A stretch of DNA of 64,000 nucleotides from Heloderma charlesbogerti (lineage: Eukaryota > Chordata > Lepidosauria > Squamata > Helodermatidae): the NCBI GenBank assembly GCA_026122225.1, contig JANEZZ010000806.1, positions 529,501-593,500 on the forward strand, read 5' to 3'. A program made the translations under genes and the position numbers. The notes under the pieces were generated by a model that made no database searches, had not been told where the DNA came from, and worked only from the letters and a program-made list of their open reading frames with translations. Below, piece after piece: positions 1 through 10,869 of the stretch; position 1 is the stretch's first letter; every line of letters begins with the position of its first letter.

Positions 1-293
1 CAGAAGAACCTTTTTACCACTGAACAGTAAATGCATTTGTTAGGATATCTACTAAAGAGAGAGGGGCTACCAAATCTTACAAACTCTAAAACATTTATCC
101 CATTTGTCACTGAAACTGTTTTATGGCTGAGCCTATTCAAGCCAGCAAGTCAGATTTACTGGCAAATTTACCCTTGCAAATTTGTTCACAGGATTTTTCT
201 TCCCGAGTTTACTTTCTTTGTAAATAATGTACATTAGGAAAATAAAATAAAAGTATCTTCCCATACAGTTTCCAAATGTGAGGTTTGGGAGGA
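1..293. other. Unique AT-rich sequence, no feature seen
   Basis: No repeat end, open frame with recognisable similarity, or RNA gene is visible here. The 68-codon open frame shows no motif I recognise and is treated as chance. Confidence 0.5.
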
Positions 294-352
294 TATTTAT
301 TTTAATTATTTTATCACACTTATGCCCGCTCCTCCTCCAAAGAGCTCAAAGC
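294..352 (-). repeat. 3' tail fragment of a tRNA-type SINE
   Basis: On the minus strand this reads as the end of a squamate tRNA-derived SINE: a GAGCTCTTTGGAGGAGG-like block followed by a TAAAATAATTAAAATAAA-like tail. The same end is seen at 23.6 kb (plus) and 53.6 kb (minus). The head is absent, so this is a 5'-truncated, old fragment. The following sequence to about 420 is a degenerate ATT-rich run. Confidence 0.45.
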
Positions 353-713
353 AGGTTATTATTGTTATTGTTACTATTATTACTATTATATTTATATCTT
401 GTTCTTCTGCTTGTAGAGCAGAGCAGCTTAACATCAGTAAAATGTATATAATACAATAATTACAACAATAAAATTATAGAACAATTCCACTTTAAAAGCA
501 ATGCAATCTAAAACAGCAGTCAGTAAAATGAGTTCTAAAGCAGCAGCAGAACTTGCACACTAAATGCCTGTTAAAATAAAAAAAAATGTTTTTAATTTTG
601 GTCATTGGGTTGGATCCAGAGAAAAATTGTCATGCTTGAGTCTTATTGGAATAAATCCAAAGGAAGTTAGTCACCCTTTATTCCCACTAGAATCAATGGG
701 ACTTCAGTCATGA

Positions 714-803
714 CTAACAATGCAATCCTACACATGTCTACTCAGAAGTAAGCCCCATTGAGTTTAGTGGGACTTACTCCCAGGAAAGTAGGTACCAGAA
801 TGC
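714..803. mobile_element. Short palindromic MITE (TACTCAGAAGTAAG family)
   Basis: The sequence runs from GCAATCCTACACATGTCTAC to a degenerate end near 803. Its two halves, TACTCAGAAGTAAGCCCCAT and GGGACTTACTCC, are partly complementary around a CATTGAGTTTAGTGGG core. The same unit recurs near 3.5, 36.0, 36.1, 37.9 and 41.7 kb. The outer ends resemble GGCAATCCTA, as in the PIF/Harbinger-like MITEs elsewhere in the window. It is non-coding and mobile only in trans. Confidence 0.6.
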
Positions 804-805
804 AG

Positions 806-807
806 TT

Positions 808-843
<36 letters not shown>

Positions 844-852
844 TTAATTAAT
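806..852. repeat. (TTTA)n microsatellite
   Basis: About eight TTTA units followed by TTAA-type variants. It marks the tail of the minus-strand LINE fragment that follows. Confidence 0.85.
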
Positions 853-1482
853 CACCTATCTGGCTGGTCACCCAGCCACTCTGGGCGATGTACAAGCATA
901 TAATAAAACAGTTTAAAACAATAAAATTCTACAATAAAAACATTTTCTAAAATACCCTAACCCACCCCAAATGCCTGCTTGAACAACCACATTTTTAATG
1001 CACGGCGGAAGCTCATTAAAGAGGGGGCATGGCAGAGTTCCCTAGGGAGGGAGTTCCACAGAGTGGGGGCCACCACAGAAAAGGCCCTCTCCCTCGTCCC
1101 CACCAGTCTAGCTGCCCTGGCTGATGGGACAGAGAGAAGGCCATCTGAGGCTGATCTTGTTAAGCGGCCTGTCTGGTGTTGCTGGAGTTCCTCCTTAAGA
1201 AAGGCTGGGCCGGAACCATAGGGTTTTAAAGGTCAAAACCAACATCTTGAATTTGGCCCGCAAAACAACTGGTAACCAGTGCAACTCCTTCAGCACTGGA
1301 GTGATGTGATCTCACCGGCGGCTGCCTTTAACCAGGTGAGCCGCTGCGTTCTGTACCAGCTGCTGCTTCCGAACCATTTTAGTGAGGGAGCCAGTCAGAT
1401 CTCAAGCAGGAAGGTATTACTCCAGTGTTTTGGCAACACCACTGAGAAGACGTTGCCTCTTTTGATTATCCACCTGGGATGA
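806..1482 (-). mobile_element. LINE 3' end (L2/CR1-like clade), minus strand
   Basis: The left edge is a (TTTA)n run, the reverse complement of an (AAAT)n LINE tail. Next comes a CACCCAGCCACTCTGGGCG block that is shared with 17.05 kb. Read on the minus strand, 960-1140 translates into the conserved C-terminal region of the reverse transcriptase protein (an AFS-VAP-LWN-LP pattern, then a KTWLF-like end), with breaks. From about 1250 to 1480 it has a second conserved non-coding block also seen at 21.2-21.4 kb. It is a dead, 5'-truncated copy. The L2 assignment rests on tail and C-terminal pattern, not on the RT core. Confidence 0.6.
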
Positions 1483-1669
1483 AGGCAGAACAAGCAGGGC
1501 TTCCGAGAGGCTTAACTCAAAGCCTGGACAGGTTGAAACCATCTGATTCCCAGTCAGACTTCCACCTGGGTAGCTCAGCATGGCCCGTTTTGTTTAGCTC
1601 AGGAGTCCAACTGCATAGTATGACTTCAGAATAGAAATACTGGAGGATTTTGTTATGTTCACATTTTAA

Positions 1670-1804
1670 AGGTTGCAATCGTATGCATGTTTACACAGAA
1701 ATGACGTCTTATAACTCCCAGCATGCTCCACCCAGCATGGGTGGCTGGGCCATGCTAAGGATTGTAGGACTTTGTTCTGTCTAAACATGGATAGGATTGC
1801 ACCC
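1670..1804. mobile_element. PIF/Harbinger-like palindromic MITE
   Basis: Both halves contain the pair GCATGTTTACACAGAAA / TTCTGTCTAAACATGGAT, and the centre is CAGCATGCTCCACCCAGCAT. A TAA lies immediately outside each end (1667-1669 and 1805-1807), which matches the three-base TWA target duplication of PIF/Harbinger elements. Related copies are at 17.7, 27.6 and 41.5 kb. It has no coding capacity. Confidence 0.65.
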
Positions 1805-1987
1805 TAAGTGAATTGGCAATTCGCCTGCCTTGCACTAACATGTGAATCAGGATGCAGTAATCGTTTGGGCTGTGCATTTCCTTGAGTTCTGTGCAGTTCT
1901 CGGCTCAAAGAATGTGCACAGAGATTGGTGTTTTAGGGTTAAATTTATACAGAAATTAGCATTTTAGGGGGAAATACATACAATTTA

Positions 1988-2326
1988 GGGACCGCAATGG
2001 CGTAGTGGTTAAGACGCTGAACTGCAGACCGGAAGGTCAGCAGGACAGCCGTTGGAGACCCGAGTGCTGCGTGACAGAGTGAGCTCCCGTCTTCAGTCCC
2101 AGCTCCTGCCAACCTAGCAGTTCGAAAGCAAGAAATTGCAAGTAGATATATAGGTACCGCTTTGGCGGGAAAGGTGACAGCGTTCTGTGCACCTTGGTGT
2201 TCAGTCATGCCGGCCACATGACCATGGAAGCGTCTTCGGACAGCATTGCCTCTTCGGCTTAGAAATGGAGATGAGCACCACCCCCTAGAGTTGGACACAA
2301 CTGGCTGGGGACACCTTTACCTTTTT
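1988..2326 (+). mobile_element. Sauria SINE
   Basis: This is a near full-length squamate-specific SINE. The head is tRNA-like (GGGACCGCAATGGCGTAGTG, then GGTTAAGACGCTGAACTGCA). The middle has the diagnostic CTGCCAACCTAGCAGTTCGA and AGTAGATATATAGGTACCGC blocks. The 3' part holds the BovB-derived end (GTTGGACACAACTGGCTGGG, then ACACCTTTACC). A perfect 12-bp target duplication, ACATACAATTTA, flanks it at 1976-1987 and 2327-2338. The intact duplication indicates target-primed insertion with BovB machinery. It is the best single indicator that the window is squamate. Confidence 0.95.
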
Positions 2327-2877
2327 ACATACAATTTAAATGCGCATTATGCTGCATTTTTGAAATTCACAGAAAATGAAACAAAATGGATTTATGATTG
2401 ACACAGACTGGAAACAATGTGCTCAGAGTGATCTGTCGATCCCTATTTCAGTCTAATCCAAGAGTGGACAAGCCATGACTTTAGGGCCCCATGCAGCCCT
2501 CAGCCTAATTTCAAAAGCCCTTTGCATGTGATTAGATCAGAGCTCTGGCAGGAACTATCATCCCTGGCAGCCTGTTCCTTGGGAAGGAAGACAGGGAGAG
2601 AGAAAAAGGGGTGGGAGAAAGAAGAAAAAGAGTGACTCAGCCACTTTTGGCTCTGGCCCACCACTGGTTCAGACCCACCCACCACAGATATGTTGCCACT
2701 GACAGATTACCTGTCCTGCTATGGCTGGATCAGGCTCAACATTAGGTTAAACTATGGGCAATCAAAAAGCAAGTAAATAAACAGGCAATGGTCAAAGACA
2801 CATTTTTATCAAGCAAGAGGGAGAGTTCCAAAAGAGAAGTCTGAAGAGCAGCCAAGGTCTAAACACAAATAAGCAGG

Positions 2878-2925
2878 TCACGAAGAGTCGGACACGACTG
2901 AACGACTGAACAACAAATACAATAC
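2878..2925 (+). mobile_element. BovB LINE 3'-end fragment
   Basis: The stretch GAAGAGTCGGACACGACTGA followed by ACGACTGAACAACAAATACA is the characteristic 3' terminus of BovB (RTE clade) LINEs. Only the tail is present. A BovB source would supply the retrotransposition machinery used by the Sauria SINE at 1988-2326. Confidence 0.75.
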
Positions 2926-3470
2926 ATAGTCCAAGAAGCAGAGCTAAGCAGAAATCCAAGGTCAGTAGCATGTAGATTCACAGAACACAATCAAAAACAT
3001 CAAAGCTGCTAGAAGATGTTGTTTCCAGCAAATGACTAGACAGACACTGCAAGCTTATATTATCAGAGCTTCCTGAGCCCCATCCAGAGCTCAGATGCAG
3101 TTCGTTACAGGCTTTGCTCCCAAGGAGTCCCTTCCTCTTGAGGAGTCCTTCTTTCTGTTTGATCACTTCTCCTTAAAGGAGTCCTACTGGCCTGCCTCTT
3201 GAGGTGATGATGCTCTCGGGGGCTACGTGGTTGCCCAGCTCTGCCTCAGAGGCAGAACTCCCCTCCTCCTGTGGGGATGGAACCATGGTCCTCTCACTTG
3301 AGAGCCCAGGTGCACCCTGGTCTCCTGCCATGGTGTTAGTGTTGGCTGTCTCTGGGACCTCTAGCTCCTCTGTGGAGAAGGATTCCTCCAGTGGGGCCAT
3401 GATATTACCCATGAGGGAATACAGGCTCAACAGAAAAAGGTTGCCCACCCTGATATAGCCTAAAAACTGC
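2926..3470. other. Possible degraded retroelement, unclassified
   Basis: The minus strand holds a 99-codon acidic, Ser/Glu-rich frame (3472-3173) whose composition resembles the acidic tail seen in the Gypsy LTR frames of this window, but the residues do not align convincingly. No termini or target duplication are visible. It could equally be unique sequence. Confidence 0.2.
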
Positions 3471-3519
3471 AAGAAGAGAAGGCCTGCTTTTAGACATGAA
3501 ACAACGTGTCAGAACAATT

Positions 3520-3596
3520 CTGTGTCTACTCAGGAGAAAGTCCCATTGAGTTCAGTGGAGCCCAGGTAAGTGGGTATGGGACTACAGCAACAGTTA
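3520..3596. mobile_element. Short palindromic MITE (TACTCAGAAGTAAG family)
   Basis: The core GTCTACTCAGGAGAAAGTCC, then CATTGAGTTCAGTGGAGCCC and CAGGTAAGTGGGTATGGGAC, matches the copies at 0.7 and 37.9 kb with small gaps. The ends are degenerate. Confidence 0.55.
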
Positions 3597-4251
3597 ATAA
3601 ATGTTGACTATACTTGCTTGTATGGCCATTACATAAACTATGCATCTTTGTGTGGTGGATGTCCATAACAATGTTCTGAGAAGTTATAGTAGATCTCAGA
3701 ATTATCCACTGCTTTCCTGAATTGCCCATAGAGACTGCCATGACCAGGAGCACTAAGTATCAAGATAGTATCAAGCTCGCTTTATGGGAGCCAAGGATCA
3801 AATATTTTTTCACAGTTTTATGTGGATAGTTTCATGAAAATTGATCAGGTCTAAAAAGTCACAGTCCAAATGAAGCTAAGGTTAAAGATAATTTATACAT
3901 GATATTCCTAATTTTATTCTGAGCCCTTTTATTACTGTGTGGGCCTTTATGACTTTAAAGAAAATGTCAGTGGCGGCAAATGACATTGTACTGAATAATC
4001 TAGTTATGAGGGGAAAGGCATTTAAAACTATTCCATATCATCTTTGCTCTGTTCTGCTGAGCATACAGTTTTCACCTACACAGCTGTCCAAAATGCCTAC
4101 TTGTATTTTGGAAGAAAGTTCATGGTTGCTAAACTAACCGAAGCATTTCTAGGCACCTGCTCTTCCTAATTTTTTTAGGTTCTTTTGTAAAATGCTTGCT
4201 TTCCCTGCTATTCCTTCTAAGTGATTTCCAGTTTCATCTGATGAGATAGTC
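3597..4251. other. Unique sequence, no feature seen
   Basis: AT-rich, with no repeat unit or coding signal that I recognise. Confidence 0.4.
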
Positions 4252-4254
4252 ATA

Positions 4255-4535
4255 AGAACTTAAGAAGAACCGTGTTGGATCAGACCAAAGGTCTATCTGC
4301 TCTAGCAGTCTGTCCACACAGTGGCCAACCAGCTGCCTGTGGGAACCCAGAAGTAGGACATGAGTGAAATTGCACCCTCCTGCTCATGTTCCCCAGGTTT
4401 CAACTGGTACACAGAGGTATAGTCTGATAGTGGAAGTAGTGTATTGCCATCATGGCTAGTAGCCACTGATAGCCTTATCCTCCATGAATTTGTCTAATCC
4501 TCCTTTAAAGCCATCCAAATAAGTGGGTTCTTGGG
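4255..4535 (+). repeat. Interspersed repeat (GTGTTGGATCAGACCAAAGG family)
   Basis: The block AAGAACTTAAGAAGAACCGT, GTTGGATCAGACCAAAGGTC and CACAGTGGCCAACCAGCTGC, ending near TAATCCTCCTTTAAAGCCAT, is a common reptile repeat. A second, more diverged copy lies at 35.8 kb and shares the CTGGATCAGA, CCAGATGCCT and ATGGCTAGTAGC landmarks. I cannot assign a class with certainty; a SINE or a LINE 3' region is likely. Confidence 0.6.
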
Positions 4536-5249
4536 ATCCAATCCAATCCAATCCAAGGAGAACTTGGGATCTAATCCATAGATATATCTATATGTAGCCC
4601 AGAACTATTCACATCATATCCTCTTGGAAGGTGAGTGTATTCAGGCACCATGGTTACCATCTATACATTGACTGCCTGGGTTTACTGCATCCATGTGGAA
4701 AGTTGGCTCATGGGTTCCAGCCATGCTTTTTTCCATGCCTCTGAGACTGACAGGAACTGTAGCTTGTCATGACAGATTATTGACACTTCAGCTAGTGTCA
4801 GTTGCTTCATGGTGGATTTTTACGCAGCTACCCCTCTTCCAACATTGTCTGGATCCATCCAATATTGGACACTGTTGGACAATTCCAGGATTGTAGCACT
4901 ACTGTGGGTGATGCTTTCACCTTCTATAGAAGCTTTATGTAATGTTAAGAGCATGTAAAGAAATATGAGGTCTTTCCATGTGGCCAGTGTTGCAAATATA
5001 GTACACCTATATTATGATGATGGTTCCATCATGTGCTTGAAACGAAGTTTTGTGTGTGCTTTTTAACTTCACTTCCCTCTCTAACCCCTTTCATATGTTC
5101 CACCCTGAATAGGCATGCCCATCATCACGACCCCAATGAAAAAGCCAAAGAGGTGAGGTTTGCTGCATATACACACAAAAGCAAGGAGCCAACAGGGAAT
5201 GTAAGACAAAACAAGGACCAAAAAGACAGCTGCATGGATGGGTCATTCT
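4536..5249. other. Mostly unique sequence
   Basis: A CCAAT pentamer run (ATCCAATCCAATCCAATCCA) at about 4540-4557 is the only repeat seen. No coding or RNA signal was recognised. Confidence 0.4.
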
Positions 5250-5432
5250 CAGTGCATTTCAAACAACATTTCTTTATCAAGGAGGTTTAATTCTATACTC
5301 CTGATTGAAAAGTGCTTGGAAAAACTGCTTGCAGTTTCGTGAGCTGCTGCGTGAACCTTTTTTTCAAGCAGTTTTTAATAAGGAAGATAGATAACCATCC
5401 CTTGATAAAGAAACATTTTTTGAAATACATTG
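5250..5432. repeat. Foldback repeat with ~35-bp arms
   Basis: The left arm (ATTTCAAACAACATTTCTTT then ATCAAGGAGGTT) is the reverse complement, with few mismatches, of the right arm (AACCATCCCTTGATAAAG then AAACATTTTTTGAAATAC). A second inner pair around GGAAAAACTGCTTG and CAAGCAGTTTTT extends the pairing. It may be a MITE, but I found no clear target duplication. Confidence 0.55.
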
Positions 5433-6083
5433 GGAATTACCTTTATATGCAGTGGTGTCCTTTTGTTTCCAGGGTTTGCTTCATGCAAACTTTTTTTTCC
5501 TGCACAGTATGGCAGTTCCATCATAGCATCTACAGTTGTCTTTCAAGCAAGCAACAACTGAGTCCATTCAAGATTTGTTTTTGCCTTAGGGAGGGAAAAC
5601 ACATTCTCAGTCATGAAAAAAGAGTATTTCCCACAAAATAATTTGAGAACAATAGAGAGTAGGGCAAGGAGATAGGGATATGCAATGATGTTCTGTTTAA
5701 ACCCAACAGATTTTTGCAGCGTTTCTGGTCCAGTGAGCAGGGGCGTTCTGGATCAGATTTTTTTTTAAATTCCGGGGAAAAAAGGCACATTTTCCTGTGC
5801 TGCTCCATTTACACTGTAATTTGCGCATTTTAATTTTTTGTTTTGTTTTTGGATCTTGAAATGTGCGCAGATGTTGTCATAATTTTTTTCTCAAAATTAA
5901 ATTGCTGCTCTTGTGCAACTGTGCACTACTGGAGGTCCACCTGTCCGCTATGTAGCCCCGCAGAGGCATATTCCCCTCTTGCCAATATCCTTGTCAGTTT
6001 CATCCTCTCCACACATTAGTTTGTGTTGCCCAGCAGAGCCATATCCCATACTTGTGAAACGACTTGCCAATTCCCTCCCTGCT
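5433..6083. other. Mostly unique; degenerate repeat debris
   Basis: A TAGGGATATGC sequence at 5673 resembles the end of the TAGGGATG family, but no matching opposite end or 8-bp duplication was found. GTGCGC/TTGCGC motifs near 5820-5875 resemble an old GTGCAC-rich repeat. No gene was recognised. Confidence 0.3.
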
Positions 6084-6091
6084 TCCTTTGC

Positions 6092-6659
6092 TAGGGATGT
6101 ATGGATTCCCCACCATCCATTCTGGTGGGGAATCTGTGGGGGGGGGGAGGCGATCCATTCCTCCCCCTTGGAATCCTCGCAGAGCGGCTCTGCTCTACGC
6201 GGATTCTGCAGAGCCCAGGGCCACTTACCTGAATCAACCGGAACCCTTCGCCTCCATGCCAATCACCATTTTTTAAAAAATGGCAATCAGCAGAATGTTC
6301 CCATAGACTTATATGCAAAATAGAGCCATGAATCTTGCGTATAAGTCTATGTAGACTTATACGCAAGATTAACGGCTTTTTTTTTAAAAAAAAATGGTGA
6401 TCGGCAGGATGTCCCCGTAGACTTATACACAAAATAGAGCTGTGAATCTTGCATATAAGCCTATGGACACATAGGGGACATCCTGCCGATCACCATTTTT
6501 TTTAAAAAAATGGCGATCAGTGCGGAGGCAGCCATGCTGTCCTGCATGGAATCCTCCAGGAGAGGAGGTAAGTGGGGCCGATCTGCCGCAGATTCCTGAG
6601 GCCGGATTCCAAAGAATCCAGCCTCATTGGAATCTGTGGTGGATTCTCTAACATCCCTA
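6092..6659 (+). mobile_element. TAGGGATG hAT-like non-autonomous element, copy A
   Basis: The termini are TAGGGATGT and ACATCCCTA, and a perfect 8-bp target duplication TCCTTTGC flanks them (6084-6091 and 6660-6667), which defines the element exactly. Eight-bp duplications point to the hAT superfamily. The inside is palindromic around the paired blocks CTTGCGTATAAGTCTATG and TAGACTTATACGCAAGATT, with outer pairs of ATGGCAATCAGC type. Two outward-facing splice-donor-like sites lie at about 6231-6240 (minus) and 6564-6572 (plus). There is no transposase frame. Its closest relative here is copy H at 42.2 kb. Confidence 0.88.
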
Positions 6660-7046
6660 TCCTTTGCTTGGGAAGTGCTGCTGTGGTTACTGCAAATGGG
6701 AGCCAGAAAAATAGGGTGGAGACTACATCTGTGTTAAAAGCACTCGCTTGAGATTTGGGCAAGTGTGCAATGGAAGTGGGATACCCCAAGTTCAATGCAT
6801 CAAACCCTGAGGATCAGGTTGCTAAGTGGGCAATATGGTCCCCTTCTCCTGAACTGTCAGTGTCAAAGCATGCACAGATCACCCACTGAATACTATAACG
6901 GAGACAGAAGAAGTTTTATTGATCAAACCTGGGTATACAGTCTGCAGTATATTGAAAAGGCAGGGGTATTGACATGGGATTATGTGGATGGGTAAGGATG
7001 AGTCAGGTAGCATCAGAATACCAAATACTTGTATTTTTGCTCCTTG

Positions 7047-7266
7047 CAGTGGCGGATGGTGACTCCAGTTCCTGAGAGGCAGTGATTCCATTCAGTGTTT
7101 TAGTTACAACCAGCCCAAACACTAAAGGTGCTATCCAAGGTACTGAAACCATTTTGGGGATAAGGTTAAGCACCTTGGAGAGCACATTTAGAGTTTTGAC
7201 TGGTAGTAACTAAAACCCAGAATGGAACCATCACCCCTCCAGAACTGGAGTCACCAGCTGCTACTG
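7047..7266. mobile_element. CAGT-ended hAT MITE, palindromic
   Basis: The element starts CAGTGGCGGATGGTGACTCC, ends GGAGTCACCAGCTGCTACTG, and is complementary over almost its whole length around a CATTTTGGGG core. A perfect 8-bp duplication GCTCCTTG lies outside both ends (7039-7046 and 7267-7274). CAG...CTG ends with 8-bp duplications are typical of hAT. A second copy is at 51.8-52.0 kb. It is non-coding. Confidence 0.88.
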
Positions 7267-7274
7267 GCTCCTTG

Positions 7275-8019
7275 TGCTATTTGAAATTCATCTCCTACCC
7301 ATGGAGAGACTGAGAAGGAGAGATTGAACCTTTGGCTCAGACCCCAAGACTTAGGGCATCTCTACACCACCCTAAAACCCTGCATTTAAAACGGGGCTTT
7401 CTGCTTCTGTTTTAAGTGCAGGATCACAACTGACTCCCTTTACATGTACTTCCTTTTCCCCTTCCCCCTTTGCCCCTCCCCCCCTTATCTGAGTCTTCCA
7501 TTATCTCATTGATCCCCCACCTCTTCTTACTGCTTTAACTCTTTTGACTGAGGAAACTGAAGCAGAACACAGCGGGGTAATTTGATAGCTCATTATCTGC
7601 AATCTATTTAAAAACAGAACAAAGGGCATTTGGTGCAGGAGGGTCACGGCAGGGTCACTGCATCATGTAAAGAGCCTGCAAACTTTCATGAAGGAGCAAT
7701 CTCAATCGTAGGATAAAAGCCTAGTGTGAAGGAGCCCTTAGCAAACCTAGGCAACATTCCGCCTGTCTAATGAAATATTCCCATTTCAAGTGTTACAGGA
7801 GTATGATTGGACTTGACCACATTCAAGTGACTTCCACATCTCATGTGGAACAATGCACAATGCAGAATCAGAAACTACACCATGGAGAGAGCTGAAGAAC
7901 CTGCTAGAGATGTACAAGAATTTAGTTTTTGTTTGTTTGAGATGAGAACTGGCCCCATTCACACCCATGAGCACAAGTGTGTTTTGCAGGCAAAGCTCTC
8001 ACGTTCCCACACCTGCACT
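7275..8019. other. Unique sequence, no feature seen
   Basis: No repeat or coding signature was recognised; only short pyrimidine runs near 7440-7485. Confidence 0.4.
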
Positions 8020-8299
8020 GCTCATTCGCAAAATGCATATTTTAGTAAAATGTGCACTTTAAAAATGTGCATTTTGGAAAAATGTGGATTTTCATGCTTT
8101 AGTCAATGCGGGGGCAAGGGGAGAGGATGCATTTGCATACGCACGTTAAAAACACACATATCTAAATGCATGCTTTTCCCATTTGAATGGGAATGAGTGG
8201 GGAAATGGGAATGAAATGGATTAAGGGAATGGGAATGAGGTGGACCAAGCTCTGAGGTGGAACTTGATGAGCTTGAACCTTGCTGATTCTCCCAGCCCT
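8020..8299. repeat. Old GTGCA/ATGCAT-rich repeat
   Basis: Clustered AAAATGTGCACTTT, AAAATGTGCATTTT and GGATGCATTTGCAT motifs are followed by a GGTGGAACTTGATGAG-like block. The same order occurs at 9.69-9.92 kb (GTGGAATTTGAG there). It ends near CTCCCAGCCCTA, which may be a decayed terminal repeat. Probably an old non-autonomous DNA transposon. Confidence 0.4.
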
Positions 8300-8809
8300 A
8301 GAACCAGCACATACCCTCTGACTAGTGGTTTTCAGTAGACTCTGATTTCACCCAGGGTTAGCACACATCCTGTGCTGGTCAACTTTTAATTCCAATTGGG
8401 CTTCCTTTCCCTCCTACATCTTTGGACAGTTTTGCTGAATTTCACACTTGGGAATAGCTTGGCTTGTGAAGTCTGCTGCATGTATGGCTATTAAGTGCAA
8501 GATAGCCCTCTTTGGTGAGATTATATCAGCTATTAGGTCTAAATTGGTGTCACGTAGGCAGGCCTCATGGAAAGAGCAACAGAACGACTGTCTCTTCCAT
8601 ATAAAATGGTGCTTGTGGTATGACAGAGGAAGATGTGTTACTGAGAATGTTCATTGGCCAAGAGCATCTCTCCCTCATCATCTGAGGGTCGAAGAGTTGC
8701 CGACATGTGGCTATTGTCACCAGGAATTAACAGAATCATTCATGGAAAATTAGAGAGAAACCAACTGATTGTGGCATGACCCAGGACTGACTTCAGGCAG
8801 CACCATGAG
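8300..8809. other. Unique sequence, no feature seen
   Basis: The 101-codon frame at 8448-8753 shows no recognisable domain and is taken as chance. Confidence 0.35.
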
Positions 8810-8811
8810 CA

Positions 8812-9270
8812 GGGATGTCACAGGAGTCTGAGATGCGGGTGGAATCCAGGGGACTCCCTCGCCTGCCTGGCTTCCCAGACCTTGCTTACCAAACTTCTGT
8901 GCACTTACTGGGCCTGTTCGCAGAGCACTGCATGGTCTGCAAGTGCCTGGCAGCTGCCCATCCCCTCGCTGAGCCACCATTTTGTGAAAAAAATGGTGGC
9001 TCTGGTTTTTCTGTAAAAGTAATATTATGTAAATGGTGGCCATAAAAGGGCCATTTATGCAACATTAAAGGCGTAAATGGCCCCTTTATGGCTGCCATTT
9101 ATGCAACATTACTTTGACAGAAAAACTGGAGCTGCCATTTTGCATAAAATGTCCCCTTGCTAAAGGGGACAGGCGGCTGTCAGGTGCTCGCCGGGCACTT
9201 GCTGGGCTGTCTAGCAGCTTGCATGGTGTGCAGTTTGGCAAGCACCTGGCAAGGATGGACTGCGGTGGGT
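8812..9270. repeat. Palindromic MITE-like element, ends unclear
   Basis: A long foldback is centred near 9055. The left arm has CCATTTTGTGAAAAAAATGG and AAATGGTGGCCATAAAAGGG; the right arm has AATGGCCCCTTTATGGC and GGAGCTGCCATTTTGC. GCAAGTGCCTGG and GCAAGCACCTGG lie outside. It starts with CAGGGATGTCACAGG, similar to the TAGGGATG family, but no opposite end or 8-bp duplication was found. Probably a diverged relative. Confidence 0.5.
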
Positions 9271-9501
9271 CCGGCCATGCCTAACCATGAGATAGTGGGG
9301 ACGGGGGAGGAGGATAGATGAAGGTAGGGATTGGTTTCTGCTCTGAATGGTGCCACAAGACTTTTTAACAGGTTGGACCTAGAGGCAGGGAGGGTGCCAT
9401 CTGGGCTCCATTTTGGACAGCAAAATTTATTGGACAGGAACTGGCATGGCCTTAGATAGGCAGCAGCCCATTTCATCAGCTGGATGAAGTAGACTGAGAA
9501 G

Positions 9502-9925
9502 TAGGGGATGTATGGGAAATTTGTTTCAGTTCATTTTTATCAGGATTTACCCATTTTACAGCACCTGGACTGAACACAAACTCGAATGCAATCTGCGGTC
9601 AAAGTCCATACATTTCTGAGCTTGCAATGTGGTTCATGGACCAAAAAAAAAAAAAAGAAAGAAAAAAGAGAAGCATTTGACAGCATGAGTGCGTTTGAAA
9701 AATGTACAGGAAAAAATGCATACGTTTCAAAAATGTGCACAAACATGCTTTAATCAATGGGAGAAGAATGCATACATTTCAGAGATGCACACAACTGATG
9801 CATACATTTGGAAAAATATGCATGAAAATATGCACAGACTTTCATGTGAAAAGAAAACAGATTGCAATCTGTTATAGACATGAGATGGAATGATCTTTGA
9901 GGTGGAATTTGAGAACTAAGACAAG
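9502..9925. repeat. Old ATGCATAC/GTGCAC-rich repeat
   Basis: Repeated AAAATGCATACGTTTC, AATGTGCACAAACATG and ATGCATACATTTGG motifs, then a GGTGGAATTTGAG block like the one at 8.2 kb. A-rich run near 9640-9665. A decayed non-coding repeat. Confidence 0.4.
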
Positions 9926-9976
9926 CTTGAGTTTTTCTTTTATGTACAATTCTACCGAGAAAATGGTGGATGTATA

Positions 9977-10348
9977 CTGGGGTTCAGAATCTCAGGCCTG
10001 GGGGCCAAATCTGGCCTTCCTGGGGACCCAATCTGGCCCCTTGGAGTTCCCTAGATTGCCATGCCCCTTGCCCCACCCCCTTTCTCCTGACCACTGATTG
10101 GTAGTTTCCAGCTTTTCTGTGATTGTCCGCATTCTAAAAAGTTGAAATGCCTCCCCTAAGGCTTAGTTACTGACAATAAGAGCTTTATGGCAAATTATGC
10201 TGGTTGTTGTTGTTTTTGCCCTTGCTCCTTTTGCCTTTGGTCCCACTCTTTTTGCCTTCAGGCCCATCCACCGCAGTGGAATACAGCCAGCAAGAGTTTC
10301 TCTGAAATTGAATTTGACCCTCAAGCTGAAAGAGGTTCAACACCCCTG
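9977..10348 (+). mobile_element. CAGGGGTG-type hAT-like element, copy 1
   Basis: The start (CTGGGGTTCAGAATCTCAGG) and end (GGTTCAACACCCCTG) are imperfect inverted repeats. The body has GGGGGCCAAATCTGGCC and the later TTTGCCTTTGG and CTCTGAAATTGAAT blocks, all shared in order with 28.2-28.5 kb and in reverse with 62.6-62.9 kb. The flanking 8-mers are only weakly similar. Non-autonomous, with no transposase. Confidence 0.6.
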
Positions 10349-10410
10349 ATGATATATAATGATGGTTTGAGAAACCCACCGGGAGTGCACTTTATTTACA
10401 CTACGGTTTA

Positions 10411-10869
10411 GGGCGTGCAATCCTATGGCTGCTAGCTAGCTAGACAGAGGCTAGACAGCCATAGGAGTTTTCATTTTCTGGGAACTGACCTCGGGGCGAG
10501 CGCTCTGAGGTGAGTTCCCAGAAAATCGCCTCCCTGCCCCCTCCCCTGCCATCTCGTAGGTGGCGCAGTTCACCTCTGGCTCCGCACTCATAAGAGCAGT
10601 GCAGAGCAGGGGAAAGGGGGTGCTCCTGGGGGGTGGGGAGGGGCTGGGGATGGTGGAAGTGCCATTACAATGCATCCTATGCGCAGTCTGGCCTCCCCCC
10701 CCCCCACTCTGAGACACGCTGGCTAGACAGCTGAAATCAGCCATCTAGCTACAAATGCAGGGCGGCTGGATCATGGAGAAGATCCCCTCCACGCTCCGCC
10801 CACCCTGCATTGGATAGTCAGTCGCCTCTGAGATCAGAGGTGGCCGACTATCCCCATAGGATTGTGGCC
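10411..10869. mobile_element. GGGCACAATCCTATGG MITE (~400-bp type), copy 1
   Basis: It begins GGGCGTGCAATCCTATGGCT and ends CCCCATAGGATTGTGGCC, so the ends are inverted repeats. TTA precedes it and TTC follows it. Internal palindromic blocks include TTTCTGGGAACTGACCTC with TGAGTTCCCAGAAAAT, and CGCCTCTGAGATCAGAGGTG. Two further copies are at 26.0 and 45.0 kb. The ends match those of the short palindromic MITEs at 27.6 and 41.5 kb, suggesting a shared PIF/Harbinger transposase. Confidence 0.65.

Noticed and set aside
3173..3472. 99-codon acidic minus-strand frame as a gene or Gypsy tail
   Set aside because: The Ser/Glu-rich composition is similar to the Gypsy LTR frame, but no ordered residue match was found, and LTR ends are absent.
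5913..6323. 136-codon plus-strand frame
   Set aside because: It crosses the left boundary and target duplication of hAT copy A, so it cannot be an ancestral gene.
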